DNA of 64,000 bases from Flavobacteriaceae bacterium (lineage in GTDB: Bacteria > Bacteroidota > Bacteroidia > Flavobacteriales > Flavobacteriaceae), in assembly GCA_030148025.1 (NCBI GenBank), contig JASBUG010000010.1, positions 96,809-160,808 of the forward strand, written 5' to 3'. The notes beneath the pieces are model-generated. The model was given only the letters and a program-made list of their open reading frames with translations. It did no database searches and was not told the DNA's origin. Position 1 is the first letter of the stretch, and each line of letters starts with the position of its first letter. Shown here in pieces: positions 41,855 through 51,249 of this stretch. A program made the position numbers and the translations under genes.

Positions 41855-41862
41855 TACTTTTG
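41855..41862 (+). promoter_or_regulatory. -7 box for SYLF gene, in a leader shared with 36085
   Basis: TACTTTTG fits TAnnTTTG, followed by TTCCATAATCAAAAAACAAA and the ATG at 41887. It excludes the upstream ATG at 41848 as the translation start. The leader is nearly the same as that of the acyltransferase gene. Confidence 0.6.
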
Positions 41863-41886
41863 TTCCATAATCAAAAAACAAAAATT

Positions 41887-42438
41887 ATGAAAACAGTAGT
41901 ATTTAAATTAACAGTTGTATTTAGTATAGCATTAATAGCACTATACAGCAATTGTATGAACGCGCAAGTAAACGAATGGAATCCTAGATTAACAAACGAT
42001 TCCAAAGAAACTTTACAGCTTATGATTCAAAAAACACCTAAACTGGAAATATTTCAAGAGGAATCATATGGTTATGTCATCTTTCCAAAGGTTACCAAAG
42101 CTGCTATAGGTATAGGAGGAGCAGCTGGGAAAGGAATTGTATTTAAGGAACATGAAGTTGTTGGAGTGTCAAAGTTAAAGCAAGCGACAGTTGGATTGCA
42201 ATTTGGAGGTCAACAGTATAGCGAAGTCATTTTTTTTGAAAACGAAGAAGCCTTTGAAAAATTCATCAATGGAAAACTAAAGTTTGATGCTCAAGCCTCT
42301 GCAGTTGCTATAAAAAGTGGAACCTCAATTGATCTGGCTTATCAAAAAGGTGTTGCAATTTTTACTATGAGTAAAGGAGGTTTAATGTATGAAGCCTCAC
42401 TAGGAGGTCAGCATTTTAAATATGTTGCAAAGGAATAA
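41887..42438 (+). CDS. SYLF-domain (YSC84-like) lipid-binding protein
   Basis: The start is the ATG of M-K-T-V-V-F-K-L-T, opening a signal peptide (cut near M-N-A-Q); the longer frame runs through the promoter. The product is 183 residues. The SYLF domain fills the mature part: Y-G-Y-V-I-F-P-K-V-T-K-A-A-I-G-I-G-G-A-A-G-K-G, then V-G-L-Q-F-G-G-Q-Q-Y-S-E and I-F-T-M-S-K-G-G-L-M-Y-E. SYLF proteins bind phosphoinositides in eukaryotes; in bacteria they are periplasmic and uncharacterised. The amidase gene follows after 24 bp. Confidence 0.9.
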   Translation: MKTVVFKLTVVFSIALIALYSNCMNAQVNEWNPRLTNDSKETLQLMIQKTPKLEIFQEESYGYVIFPKVTKAAIGIGGAAGKGIVFKEHEVVGVSKLKQATVGLQFGGQQYSEVIFFENEEAFEKFINGKLKFDAQASAVAIKSGTSIDLAYQKGVAIFTMSKGGLMYEASLGGQHFKYVAKE

Positions 42439-42462
42439 ACGAATAATTAAAATAGCTAAATC

Positions 42463-43932
42463 ATGACATCTATTATATTTCAAAGTGCTGTTGAAATTAC
42501 TAAACAAATAAGAGATCGAAAGATTTCCTGTGAAGGTGTTGTAAAACAGTTTTTAGATCATATTGAAACACATAATAAAACGATCAATGCAGTTTCTGAT
42601 TTAAGAGACTATAAAGACATAATTACAGAAGCCAAACATAAAGACGAATTATTAAAACAAGGTATTTTACTAGGGCCATTACACGGTTTACCAATGACGG
42701 TTAAGGATACTTATAATGTAAAAGGGTTAATTTCTTCAAATGGGAATCCAAAATTAAAATCAAATATAGCTGAGTATGATGCTGAATTGGTCATTAGATT
42801 AAAAGAAGCAGGAGCAATTATTATTGGTAAAACAAACGTTGCTTTATATGCTCTCGATTGGCAGACAAACAACCCATGGTTTGGTCAGACTAAAAATCCG
42901 TATAACTCTGAGCATGTCGTTGGCGGTAGCTCAGGAGGGTCAGCAGCAGCCTTAGCTTCTGGGTTTACACCATTAGAATTAGGTACAGATGCAGGAGGTT
43001 CTATTCGTGTACCTGCTCACTTTTGTGGTGTCTGTGGAATTCGCACAACCGAATCGGCACTGTCAAACAGAGGAAATATGGTTACTCCAAAACTACCACG
43101 CTTAGGCCGTTACTTGCTGAGTAACGGACCATTAGCGAGAAATATTGACGATTTATTATTAGCAACAGAAGTATTATGGAATGGAAAACAACAATTTTCA
43201 GAAAACCCTCCAGTGCCTTTTAAACAAAATGAGTATAAAGGGCAGAGGTTGAAAATTGCCTACTCGTTAACACTTGATGGACTGACTTTAGAGAAAGATT
43301 ATGAAGATATATACAAGGCATTTTTAGAAAAGATTAAGCAATCAAATTATGAGCTTATTCAAACAAAACCCAGTTATAATTCTAATACATTAGTTAATCT
43401 TTGGGGTAGAATATCAGGATATGATTTGGCAGTTGCACTAAATAAAATACCATTTAAAGGCATTCTATCTTACTTCTTTATAAAATCTAGATATAAGGAT
43501 AAACAATGGGCAAAAGGAATGCGCCAAGGTTCAAGAAGTTCTGCATATAACTATGCTAAGGCTTTGGAATTAAAAGATGACATTTCAGATTCTTTTATCA
43601 ATTTTTTTAAAAAATATGATATATGGATAACACCAGTTTCTATAGCCTCAGCTTTTAAACACCAAAACCCTGGAAAACCATTAGAAGTTAACGGATGGAA
43701 AAAAGGATATACCAAAGGGTTCATTCCTTTTAATTTTCCTTCAACTATTCCAGGACATCCTATTGTTGTCATCCCAATTGGAATCACAAAAAAGGGGCTC
43801 CCAGTAGGCATACAAATTCACGGGAGAAAATGGAATGATTATAAACTTCTTCAAATAGCGAAAGAATTGACAAAGCTAACAGACGGGTTTATTGTCCCGA
43901 AAATGTTCAGAAAAAAAATGAACCAAAGCTAA
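42463..43932 (+). CDS. Amidase-signature family enzyme
   Basis: This 489-residue enzyme has the Ser-cisSer-Lys triad: the lysine in M-T-V-K-D-T-Y near residue 78, the cis-serine in V-G-G-S-S-G-G-S-A-A near residue 154, and the nucleophile in D-A-G-G-S-I-R-V-P near residue 178. No signal peptide is seen, so it is probably cytosolic. Members hydrolyse amides, including fatty amides and aryl amides; GatA is excluded by the lack of gatC/gatB neighbours and by divergent C-terminal sequence. It follows the SYLF lipid-binding gene, which may hint at a lipid amide substrate. Confidence 0.9.
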   Translation: MTSIIFQSAVEITKQIRDRKISCEGVVKQFLDHIETHNKTINAVSDLRDYKDIITEAKHKDELLKQGILLGPLHGLPMTVKDTYNVKGLISSNGNPKLKSNIAEYDAELVIRLKEAGAIIIGKTNVALYALDWQTNNPWFGQTKNPYNSEHVVGGSSGGSAAALASGFTPLELGTDAGGSIRVPAHFCGVCGIRTTESALSNRGNMVTPKLPRLGRYLLSNGPLARNIDDLLLATEVLWNGKQQFSENPPVPFKQNEYKGQRLKIAYSLTLDGLTLEKDYEDIYKAFLEKIKQSNYELIQTKPSYNSNTLVNLWGRISGYDLAVALNKIPFKGILSYFFIKSRYKDKQWAKGMRQGSRSSAYNYAKALELKDDISDSFINFFKKYDIWITPVSIASAFKHQNPGKPLEVNGWKKGYTKGFIPFNFPSTIPGHPIVVIPIGITKKGLPVGIQIHGRKWNDYKLLQIAKELTKLTDGFIVPKMFRKKMNQS

Positions 43933-44047
43933 TTTTAGCTGTCATATGTATTAATAAAATAGTTGTTATGGAGTGTCAACTTACAAGGAAATACCAATTT
44001 AAGAGTTTTATAACCAATTAAAATCTATTTAGCACGTTGCTAATATT

Positions 44048-44055
44048 TAAGTTTG
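44048..44055 (+). promoter_or_regulatory. -7 box for TonB-dependent receptor gene
   Basis: TAAGTTTG fits TAnnTTTG and lies 38 bp before the chosen ATG at 44094. Confidence 0.5.
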
Positions 44056-44093
44056 CAAAATCAATTAAAAAACAAATCAACGATCAAAAAACA

Positions 44094-46472
44094 ATGAAAA
44101 AAACAAAAGAAAAATTATTAGTGCTTTTTTTACTCTTGGTAACAATTGCACAAGCACAGAACAATGTTACTGTTAGTGGTATCCTAAAAGATGCAGCTAA
44201 TGGAGAAACCTTGTTTGGAGCATCTATATTTTTAAAAGGAACCACTATTGGTACCGTAAGTAATGAATATGGATTCTACTCCCTAACTGCTCCAAAAGGA
44301 AACTATACTTTGATTGTTTCTTATTTAGGGTATGCCGAAATGAGTCGAGATATTGTATTAGATACTAATCAAAAAATAGATCTTGAAATTCAAGAATCCT
44401 CAACACAGTTAGAAGAAGTGGTCATTACAGCCGAAGAATCAGAACGTGTTAATATTCGTAGTCCGCAAATGAGTGTTTCTAAAATTAAAGTAGAAACTAT
44501 AAAACAAATTCCTGTGGTTTTAGGAGAAGTAGATATCGTGAAATCTATTCAATTATTACCAGGAGTAGTAAACAATGGTGAAGGTTCTAGTGGCTTTAAT
44601 GTTAGAGGTGGAGCTGTAGATCAGAATCTTGTTTTGTTAGATGAAGCTATAATTTATAACACATCTCATTTACTAGGCTTTTTCTCCATTTTTAATGCAG
44701 ACGCAATTAAAGATGTAAAGCTATACAAAGGAGGCATTCCTGCGCGATTTGGAGGTCGTGTATCATCAGTTTTAGATGTTCGTCAAAAAGATGGTAATAG
44801 TAAAGAATTTAAGTTAACAGGTGGATTAGGACTAATCTCTAGTAGACTTGCTGCAGAAGGACCTATGTTTAACGATAAAGGATCATTTTTAATAGCAGGT
44901 CGTGGTTCGTATGCACACTTATTTTTAAAAGCTGCAGGAGAGGATAACAGTGCTTATTTTTACGATACTAACTTAAAGACCAATTATAAAATAGATGAAA
45001 ATAACCGCATGTACTTATCTGGTTATTTTGGTCGTGATGAATTCGATTTTGGTGGAAACTTTAAAAGTGGTTATGGTAACAGATCGGGGAATTTACGTTG
45101 GAATCATATTTTTAATGATCGCTTGTTTTCAAACTTATCACTTATTTATAGCAAGTATGATTATGAACTGGAATTTGATTCCTTCGAGTTCGATTGGGTG
45201 TCATCCATAACCAATTACAATATTAAATACGACCTAAGTTATTATGTAAATGATAAATTGAAGCTTGACTTTGGAGTAAATGGAATTTACTATCATTTCG
45301 ATCCAGGAGAGATCAATCCAACTTCTGAAACTTCTGCAATCAATCCTTTAAAATTAGAACAGAAAAGAGCTTACGAAAGCGGCTTATATTTAAGTGCTGA
45401 GCATAAATTAACCGATAAGCTTACTGCTAATTATGGTTTACGCTATAGTATTTTTAACAGGTTAGGTGGTCAGTATTTAGTAGATTATCAAAACGATCTT
45501 CCTGTAGTTTATAATTCTACTTTAGGAATTTATGAAGAAGGCATTGAGATAGGAGAAACATACTATAAAAAAGGAAAAAGTGTCAAAAATTTTGGAACCT
45601 TCGAACCTCGTATCTCTTTTGCATATCAGCTAAATGATGATACGTCTTTTAAAGCTGGATATTCACGTACAGCGCAGTATATCCATTTATTGTCTAATAC
45701 CACTTCAGTAACACCATTAGATGTTTGGACACCAAGTGGAAAGTTCATTAAGCCACAAATATCAGATCAATACGCTGTTGGATATTTTAGAAACTTTAGC
45801 GATAGAAAATACTCTTTGGAAGTTGAAGCCTATTACAAAACTGTAGACAATAGAATAGACTATGTAGATGGTTCAAATTTAATTGGACAGAACACCATAG
45901 AAACCGAAATTCTAAATGGTGAGGCTAGAGCTTATGGTTTAGAATTACTATTCAGAAAATCTAAAGGCGATTTTAAAGGTTGGATCGCTTATACCATTTC
46001 AAAAGCTGAACAGCGAACATTAGGAGGTGCTTCAGGAGGACCAGGAATTAATAACGGTAACTGGTATAATTCGGCATTTGACAGAACGCATGATATTTCC
46101 ATGACAGGTAGCTATAAACTGAATGATAAATGGACATTTGGCGCTAATGCTATTTTTCAAACTGGGCGTCCTGTAACTTATCCAAATGCACAATATGCTT
46201 ATGAAGACCTGACTATTGCAAACTATTCTGAGCGAAACTCTAGTCGTTTACCTGCTTATCATAGGTTAGATTTATCAGCTACTTACAGACCGAACAGAAA
46301 ACCAAATAATAAATGGAAAGGCGAATGGGTGTTTGGTTTGTACAATGTGTATAACAGAAAAAATGCAGCGTCAATTTCTTTTGGACAAAATAGAGAAACA
46401 GGAATTAATGAAGCCACACGTACAGCTATTTTTGGTTTAGTACCATCTGTAACCTATAATTTTAAATTCTAA
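44094..46472 (+). CDS. TonB-dependent receptor
   Basis: The start is at M-K-K-T-K-E-K-L-L, beginning the signal peptide (cut near A-Q-A-Q); the frame also extends upstream across the promoter box. The product is 792 residues. A carboxypeptidase-like domain comes first (25-110, G-I-L-K-D-A-A-N-G-E-T-L-F-G-A-S-I). The plug follows (140-240, with S-S-G-F-N-V-R-G-G-A-V-D-Q-N and G-G-I-P-A-R-F-G-G-R), then a barrel of about 22 strands ending in aromatic F-K-F. It imports a ligand through the outer membrane using TonB. Pairing with a DUF4249 lipoprotein 6 bp downstream is typical; the substrate is unknown. It is not SusC, since no SusD is present. Confidence 0.93.
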   Translation: MKKTKEKLLVLFLLLVTIAQAQNNVTVSGILKDAANGETLFGASIFLKGTTIGTVSNEYGFYSLTAPKGNYTLIVSYLGYAEMSRDIVLDTNQKIDLEIQESSTQLEEVVITAEESERVNIRSPQMSVSKIKVETIKQIPVVLGEVDIVKSIQLLPGVVNNGEGSSGFNVRGGAVDQNLVLLDEAIIYNTSHLLGFFSIFNADAIKDVKLYKGGIPARFGGRVSSVLDVRQKDGNSKEFKLTGGLGLISSRLAAEGPMFNDKGSFLIAGRGSYAHLFLKAAGEDNSAYFYDTNLKTNYKIDENNRMYLSGYFGRDEFDFGGNFKSGYGNRSGNLRWNHIFNDRLFSNLSLIYSKYDYELEFDSFEFDWVSSITNYNIKYDLSYYVNDKLKLDFGVNGIYYHFDPGEINPTSETSAINPLKLEQKRAYESGLYLSAEHKLTDKLTANYGLRYSIFNRLGGQYLVDYQNDLPVVYNSTLGIYEEGIEIGETYYKKGKSVKNFGTFEPRISFAYQLNDDTSFKAGYSRTAQYIHLLSNTTSVTPLDVWTPSGKFIKPQISDQYAVGYFRNFSDRKYSLEVEAYYKTVDNRIDYVDGSNLIGQNTIETEILNGEARAYGLELLFRKSKGDFKGWIAYTISKAEQRTLGGASGGPGINNGNWYNSAFDRTHDISMTGSYKLNDKWTFGANAIFQTGRPVTYPNAQYAYEDLTIANYSERNSSRLPAYHRLDLSATYRPNRKPNNKWKGEWVFGLYNVYNRKNAASISFGQNRETGINEATRTAIFGLVPSVTYNFKF

Positions 46473-46478
46473 AAAATC

Positions 46479-47324
46479 ATGAAATCTATATATAAATTAT
46501 TATCACTAGTTATTGTAGGAATAACATTTGCTTGCACCGATGTTGTGGATGTAGACGTACCGGAAGCAGCACCAAGATTGGTAGTTGAAGCATCTATCGA
46601 TTGGGAAAAAGGAACTTCAGGAAGTGACCAGGTAATTAAACTGAGCACTTCAGTGCCTTATTTTGATCAATTAATAAACAACGAAGTTGTTGGAGCTTCA
46701 GTAAAAATCACCAATGATACTAATGGACAAGAATTTGTGTTTACCGACCAAGGCAATGGTAATTACACAACCTCTGGTTTTGTGCCAGTTCTAGGGCAAT
46801 CGTATACTTTAGAGATAGTGCATAACGGAGAAGTGTTTATAGCTCGGGAAACATTAACATCGGTTACAGATATAGCTGAAGTAAATCAATCTGTTGAAGA
46901 TGGTTTTAACGATGAAGCTTTAGAGGTAAATGTGCTGTTTGATGATCCAGCCGATGAAGAGAACTATTATTTATTTCGTTTTCAGGAACAAGGAGACATA
47001 CTTCCTGAGTTATTAGACATTTCAGACGAATTTACCAATGGTAATCAAATGAAGGTCTTTTATGAAAAAGAAGAAGACGAAGATATCAATCAAACTGAAT
47101 TCGAATCTGGAGATATTGTAGATATTGAATTCTTTGGTGTTTCAGAGCAGTATTACAATTATATGCAATTACTTATAGAACAATATGGTAGTTCAGGCGA
47201 CCCTTTTAGTGCTGTACCAGTACCATTAAAAGGGAATTGTATTAACACTACCAATCCCGATATGTATGCCTATGGTTATTTTAGATTAACTCAGGTTGTT
47301 AAAACAACATATACCTTTCAATAA
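46479..47324 (+). CDS. DUF4249 lipoprotein
   Basis: This 281-residue lipoprotein has its lipobox ending at C19 (G-I-T-F-A-C-T). The mature part is beta-rich, with R-L-V-V-E-A-S-I, V-V-G-A-S-V-K-I-T-N and G-Q-S-Y-T-L-E-I-V early on, then an acidic segment around residue 190 (E-K-E-E-D-E-D). This matches DUF4249, almost always encoded right after a TonB-dependent receptor, as here. It is probably a surface or periplasmic partner lid of the receptor, by analogy with SusD-like pairs. Confidence 0.88.
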   Translation: MKSIYKLLSLVIVGITFACTDVVDVDVPEAAPRLVVEASIDWEKGTSGSDQVIKLSTSVPYFDQLINNEVVGASVKITNDTNGQEFVFTDQGNGNYTTSGFVPVLGQSYTLEIVHNGEVFIARETLTSVTDIAEVNQSVEDGFNDEALEVNVLFDDPADEENYYLFRFQEQGDILPELLDISDEFTNGNQMKVFYEKEEDEDINQTEFESGDIVDIEFFGVSEQYYNYMQLLIEQYGSSGDPFSAVPVPLKGNCINTTNPDMYAYGYFRLTQVVKTTYTFQ

Positions 47325-47332
47325 TTGAATAG

Positions 47333-47389
47333 AAACGCAATAATCTTGGTGTAAAATAGTTAAGTTTGTGCATCTAGATTATTGCGTTT
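47333..47389. promoter_or_regulatory. 14-bp inverted repeat enclosing the promoter of AraC paralogue B
   Basis: AAACGCAATAATCT (47333-47346) and AGATTATTGCGTTT (47376-47389) are perfect reverse complements, 29 bp apart. The -7 box TAAGTTTG (47361-47368) lies between them and the ATG at 47393 directly follows. It could be a pair of operator halves, an autoregulatory site, or an upstream terminator-like stem. Confidence 0.6.
47361..47368 (+). promoter_or_regulatory. -7 box for AraC paralogue B
   Basis: TAAGTTTG fits TAnnTTTG, 24 bp before the ATG, centred inside a 14-bp inverted repeat. Confidence 0.5.
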
Positions 47390-47392
47390 ACA

Positions 47393-48490
47393 ATGGTATA
47401 TATAGGTGGAATTTCCATTGCTTTATTTATAATTTTTTTACTATTCAGTAAAAAGAACAAATCTGCAGCCGACAGGATTTTTGTGGCTTGGATGGGAATT
47501 ATCATTCTCAACTTGTTATTATTCTATCTAACACACACCAAAGTTATTTATGAGTACCCTTTTTTATTGGGCTTAGACTTTCCGCTTCCATTACTTATGG
47601 GTGTTATGCTCTATTTTTACGTAGGCTCTGTAACGCAACAGTTACCAAAAAAGAAGTGGGTGTTAGCGCTACATTTCATACCCATTTTAGCGGTGTATGT
47701 CTACATGTTTCATTTCTTTATGTTGCCAGCAGAAGATAAAATTTATGTCTTTGAACATGATGGTAAAGGTTATGAAACATTCATGCAAATATTATCTGTC
47801 TCAATATCAGTATCTGGAGTTGTATATGTTATTTGGTCTAGTATGTTATTAAAACAACATAAAAGACGAATTGAAGCACGATTTTCTAACTTAGATAAAG
47901 TTAACCTTCGTTGGTTACAGCAATTAGTGTATGGCATAGGTGCCATTTGGGTGATTGTTGTGTTTTCAGAAGGTGTTACGGTAGTGTTCTCTGCGGTGGT
48001 TGTTTTTGTGTTTTTAATTGGATTTAACGGTGTAAGACAAGAGCGTATTTTTAAAGCTAATGATGAGGTTAATAGCTCTAAGGGTATAGAAACTGAATTA
48101 CAGTCTCAAAAGAAATATGCGAAATCTGGTTTAAAAGAAGAGGTGTCTCAGCAGCTTTACCAAGATTTAAAACTGTTGATGGATGAACAAGGTTTGTACA
48201 AAAACAGAGAGCTTTCTATTGGTGATTTGGCCTCTCAACTTAAAGTACATCCTAATCATTTATCGCAAGTTATAAATGTGAAAGAAGAGAAGAATTTCTA
48301 CGATTTTGTAAATGGCTATCGGGTGGAAGAATTCAAACGATTATTAGAAAAACCAGAGAACAAAAACATTACCTTATTGGCGCTTGCGTACGATTGCGGT
48401 TTTAATTCAAAGTCATCATTTAACAGATACTTTAAAAAAACTACAGGGCAAACACCCTCACAATTCTATGCAAAGGTTGTGATTGAGTAA
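47393..48490 (+). CDS. AraC-family regulator with membrane N-terminus (paralogue B)
   Basis: This 365-residue protein has seven membrane helices (residues 1-215) and a C-terminal AraC HTH (265-362). Key runs are L-K-V-H-P-N-H-L-S-Q-V-I-N, L-A-Y-D-C-G-F-N-S-K-S-S-F-N-R-Y-F-K-K and T-G-Q-T-P-S-Q-F-Y. It closely resembles the protein at 40587-41711. The two copies bracket the SYLF, amidase, TonB receptor and DUF4249 genes, suggesting duplication and joint control of that block. No target lies downstream, since the next gene converges. Confidence 0.92.
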   Translation: MVYIGGISIALFIIFLLFSKKNKSAADRIFVAWMGIIILNLLLFYLTHTKVIYEYPFLLGLDFPLPLLMGVMLYFYVGSVTQQLPKKKWVLALHFIPILAVYVYMFHFFMLPAEDKIYVFEHDGKGYETFMQILSVSISVSGVVYVIWSSMLLKQHKRRIEARFSNLDKVNLRWLQQLVYGIGAIWVIVVFSEGVTVVFSAVVVFVFLIGFNGVRQERIFKANDEVNSSKGIETELQSQKKYAKSGLKEEVSQQLYQDLKLLMDEQGLYKNRELSIGDLASQLKVHPNHLSQVINVKEEKNFYDFVNGYRVEEFKRLLEKPENKNITLLALAYDCGFNSKSSFNRYFKKTTGQTPSQFYAKVVIE

Positions 48491-48503
48491 CTCAATATTC
48501 AAT

Positions 48504-49283
48504 TTAAAAAAGATCGTTTAGAACTTTTGCTAATCGTATTCCGGCAATTTGTAATTGGCGTCTTACCGTACCAAAATTTTCATAAGAATATCGATACCTT
48601 AAATTGTCTTCTGGTTTTACGTTGGCATAGACTTTTTTAGTTATTTCATGTGTTTCATTTACCCAATCAACAACAGTTCCTTCTTGAATTTTCTTTACCT
48701 CTTTTTTTGAAAGTATATCAGCATTTTTAGCGAGTTCGATATAGCCCATATCAAACTGATCTATCATCTCAGAATCCCAAACTCTATGTAAGTTAGAGTC
48801 TTTGTAATGCCATTGTACTTTAAAGTCGTTACCACCTTTATCTTCTTGTAAACCAATATGCATAGGTTGATGCAAGTCTCCTACTAAGTGGATTAGCATT
48901 TTTAAATAGAATATTTTATCGTCGTCTGATGAATTTTTATCACTAATAACTTGTTTACAGTAATTAATACCTGTTACCAGATCACCATTCGGATTTTTAG
49001 TAGAAGCTTCATAGTTACTATCTAAAGGCATATTAATAAAGTGCCAGGTGAAAAACTCATTATAACGCCTATCACTTTTAATTTCATCGGCAAATGTTGA
49101 TGTGAATGCCAACGATTTACTATCCAGTAACTTTTTTATTTTGCGACGTACCCTTGGCTTTAAATAGTCATTTGCAATCTCACCAACGACACGATGTCCT
49201 GTTTGTCCCCATCTTTTTGACGCATTACTAGGTGTACTAAATAAAAATAGAAGTATTAAAACAGATAGAATTTTAGTTTTCAA
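48504..49283 (-). CDS. S1/P1 nuclease
   Basis: This 259-residue secreted nuclease has the zinc ligands of the family. W25 and H30 in W-G-Q-T-G-H-R follow the signal peptide, so the tryptophan would be close to the mature N-terminus as the fold requires. F-A-D-E-I near residue 66, W-H-F-I-N-M, H-L-V-G-D-L-H-Q-P-M-H and H-R-V-W-D-S complete the set. It cleaves single-stranded DNA, RNA and 3'-nucleotides in the periplasm or outside, releasing phosphate. It stands alone in its direction. Confidence 0.94.
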   Translation of the reverse strand: MKTKILSVLILLFLFSTPSNASKRWGQTGHRVVGEIANDYLKPRVRRKIKKLLDSKSLAFTSTFADEIKSDRRYNEFFTWHFINMPLDSNYEASTKNPNGDLVTGINYCKQVISDKNSSDDDKIFYLKMLIHLVGDLHQPMHIGLQEDKGGNDFKVQWHYKDSNLHRVWDSEMIDQFDMGYIELAKNADILSKKEVKKIQEGTVVDWVNETHEITKKVYANVKPEDNLRYRYSYENFGTVRRQLQIAGIRLAKVLNDLF

Positions 49284-49373
49284 AATAGACCTTTTTAGAT
49301 ATTACTAATAAGGCAAAGAAAAAGAATATTGTAACAACTATCTAACGATAACTATTAATTTAACCTTAAAATT

Positions 49374-51080
49374 TTACAGGTCTATATCGGCATCTACCCA
49401 GCTTTGTTTTAGTAGCAAATCCATTTCTGCTACTTTTTCAGAATTTTTCAATCCTTGATAAGCAATTTTTAAACCATGATGTGCCCACCCGTTTTTTGGG
49501 AAATTTTTTAAGTCATCATTAAAGGTTTTAATAGCTTGTTCAAACAAACCTGCTTTATTTTGAATAACTCCCAAATGATGTCTAACCGAAAAGAACCAAT
49601 CTGGAGGCTCGTTATAATTAAGCGCATCTTCAATTAACACGGCTTGCTCTAAAAGAGTAATGCTAATATCAAGATCACCATTAGTAGCCCAGACTTCTGC
49701 TTCCAGTATTTTTGAAGCGATCTGAACCAAGTCGTAAACCGAATTAATATCCCAAATAGTAATGTCTTTAAGGCTTTCATCTTTACTTAAAGCTGTTAGT
49801 TGAGTTAATTCATTTTTGGCTTTATCAATGTCGTTTTTTGCTACATAAGCCATTCCTTCTGCATAATGTTTAATAGCTTGAACATATTTTAAACCGTAGT
49901 CTTCTAACTTCATATTTAAAATATCATCCCATAATCTAAATTTCACAGCGACATTATATGGTGTTATATAGAAGTGCTGTAGTGTTCCCCAACCGGGTTG
50001 TTTCATAATTTCTGGGTGTACATGTTCTGAGACTTTATTAGCGCCAATCATGGCCCAGTGGCTATTTCCTTCAAGTGTGGCTGTTGCAGCCATAAAGTGA
50101 TAGTTATGTGGATAATAACTTAAAGGGTAAGCTCCTTGCGCATGGCACAAAGTAACATAACTACTATCTGCTTTTACCGCTGCAATATTTGATAAGGTTC
50201 CTTTATGGTATTCACCTGTTCTAATATAGGTGTGTGAAGGCATGTGTAGTAAATGTCCTGAACCTGGTACTAGACCATCATCAAAAGCCTTAGCCGAAAT
50301 ATTGGATCGTTCAGGTCTGTTTGAGGCTTCAACAGCATGAATGTAAAAGTGATGTGCTCCAGGATGTTTTGGGTGAGATTCAATAAGCGACTCTAACAAA
50401 GACACAATTTCTGGAGTCCATTCTTTATCATTTCCTTCTTTATCGTATAGATCCCATGGATGTAAGTTTAATAAGGATTCAGCATATAATACACCAATTT
50501 CTGAATCACTAGGGTATTTTTCGTATAGTGCCTTCATTGCTTTAGAGTAGTCTATATCTAGTGGATAGCGATCTTCTGGAGGAGTGGACGCATATCTTAT
50601 AGACATTGCATCGATCATATCTTTTTCTTTTTCGGTTGCATTTATAGATAACTTTTTGGCTGTTTGAATGGCAGTATAGGCGCGTTGGTAATTGTCATCT
50701 TCCATTCCAGCGTTATAATTTGGTCCAAGTACATAAGCATAACCCCAAAACGCCATGGCACAATCTGGATCTAGCTTGGTGGCGTAATAAAAAGACCTAG
50801 CTGCTTCGGCATGGTTAAAACCATAGGCTAAGGTCATTCCTTGATTAAAATAGCGTTGTACCAGTGTATCTTTTGTTGTAATAACATAATTAACAGCATC
50901 TAAGCCTTCTAAAAGTGGTGCTACATTGTCTTTTTTGTACCATTCAGTATCTGTTATTTGAGGAACACAGGCATATTTAGAGCTAACCTGTTTCTCAATA
51001 ATTATTTCTTGAGGTTCTTTAGAATTCTTGCATGCAACAAGAAGAAAAGAAATGGTGAAAAATAGAATTAATCGTTTCAT
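49374..51080 (-). CDS. Tetratricopeptide-repeat lipoprotein
   Basis: This 568-residue lipoprotein has its lipobox ending at C17 (L-L-V-A-C-K). TPR helices appear at about 70-125 (Y-F-N-Q-G-M-T-L-A-Y-G-F-N-H-A-E-A-A-R) and 470-560. The middle has an unusually conserved histidine-rich stretch: H-P-G-A-H-H-F-Y-I-H-A-V-E, then S-G-H-L-L-H-M-P-S-H-T-Y and H-N-Y-H-F. These might bind metal or form an active site. I know this as a recurring family without a named function. It is probably periplasmic or surface exposed. Confidence 0.82.
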   Translation of the reverse strand: MKRLILFFTISFLLVACKNSKEPQEIIIEKQVSSKYACVPQITDTEWYKKDNVAPLLEGLDAVNYVITTKDTLVQRYFNQGMTLAYGFNHAEAARSFYYATKLDPDCAMAFWGYAYVLGPNYNAGMEDDNYQRAYTAIQTAKKLSINATEKEKDMIDAMSIRYASTPPEDRYPLDIDYSKAMKALYEKYPSDSEIGVLYAESLLNLHPWDLYDKEGNDKEWTPEIVSLLESLIESHPKHPGAHHFYIHAVEASNRPERSNISAKAFDDGLVPGSGHLLHMPSHTYIRTGEYHKGTLSNIAAVKADSSYVTLCHAQGAYPLSYYPHNYHFMAATATLEGNSHWAMIGANKVSEHVHPEIMKQPGWGTLQHFYITPYNVAVKFRLWDDILNMKLEDYGLKYVQAIKHYAEGMAYVAKNDIDKAKNELTQLTALSKDESLKDITIWDINSVYDLVQIASKILEAEVWATNGDLDISITLLEQAVLIEDALNYNEPPDWFFSVRHHLGVIQNKAGLFEQAIKTFNDDLKNFPKNGWAHHGLKIAYQGLKNSEKVAEMDLLLKQSWVDADIDL

Positions 51081-51249
51081 TTTATTGCTGTTGGTAAGTC
51101 TGATTTAAAATTAAAAAAAAAATGATTACTGAAAATCAATGAATTACATTTAATTTTGTGTTTTTCTTAACAATTATTGTAATTTAATAATGCAAAGAGT
51201 GACTTAGGAAAAAGTTTTGTGTCTTAAATTACAAATACCCTAGCAGCAA

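Noticed and set aside
44094..47324. SusC/SusD-type polysaccharide utilisation locus
   Set aside because: The lipoprotein is DUF4249, not SusD, and no glycoside hydrolase or other carbohydrate enzyme is adjacent.
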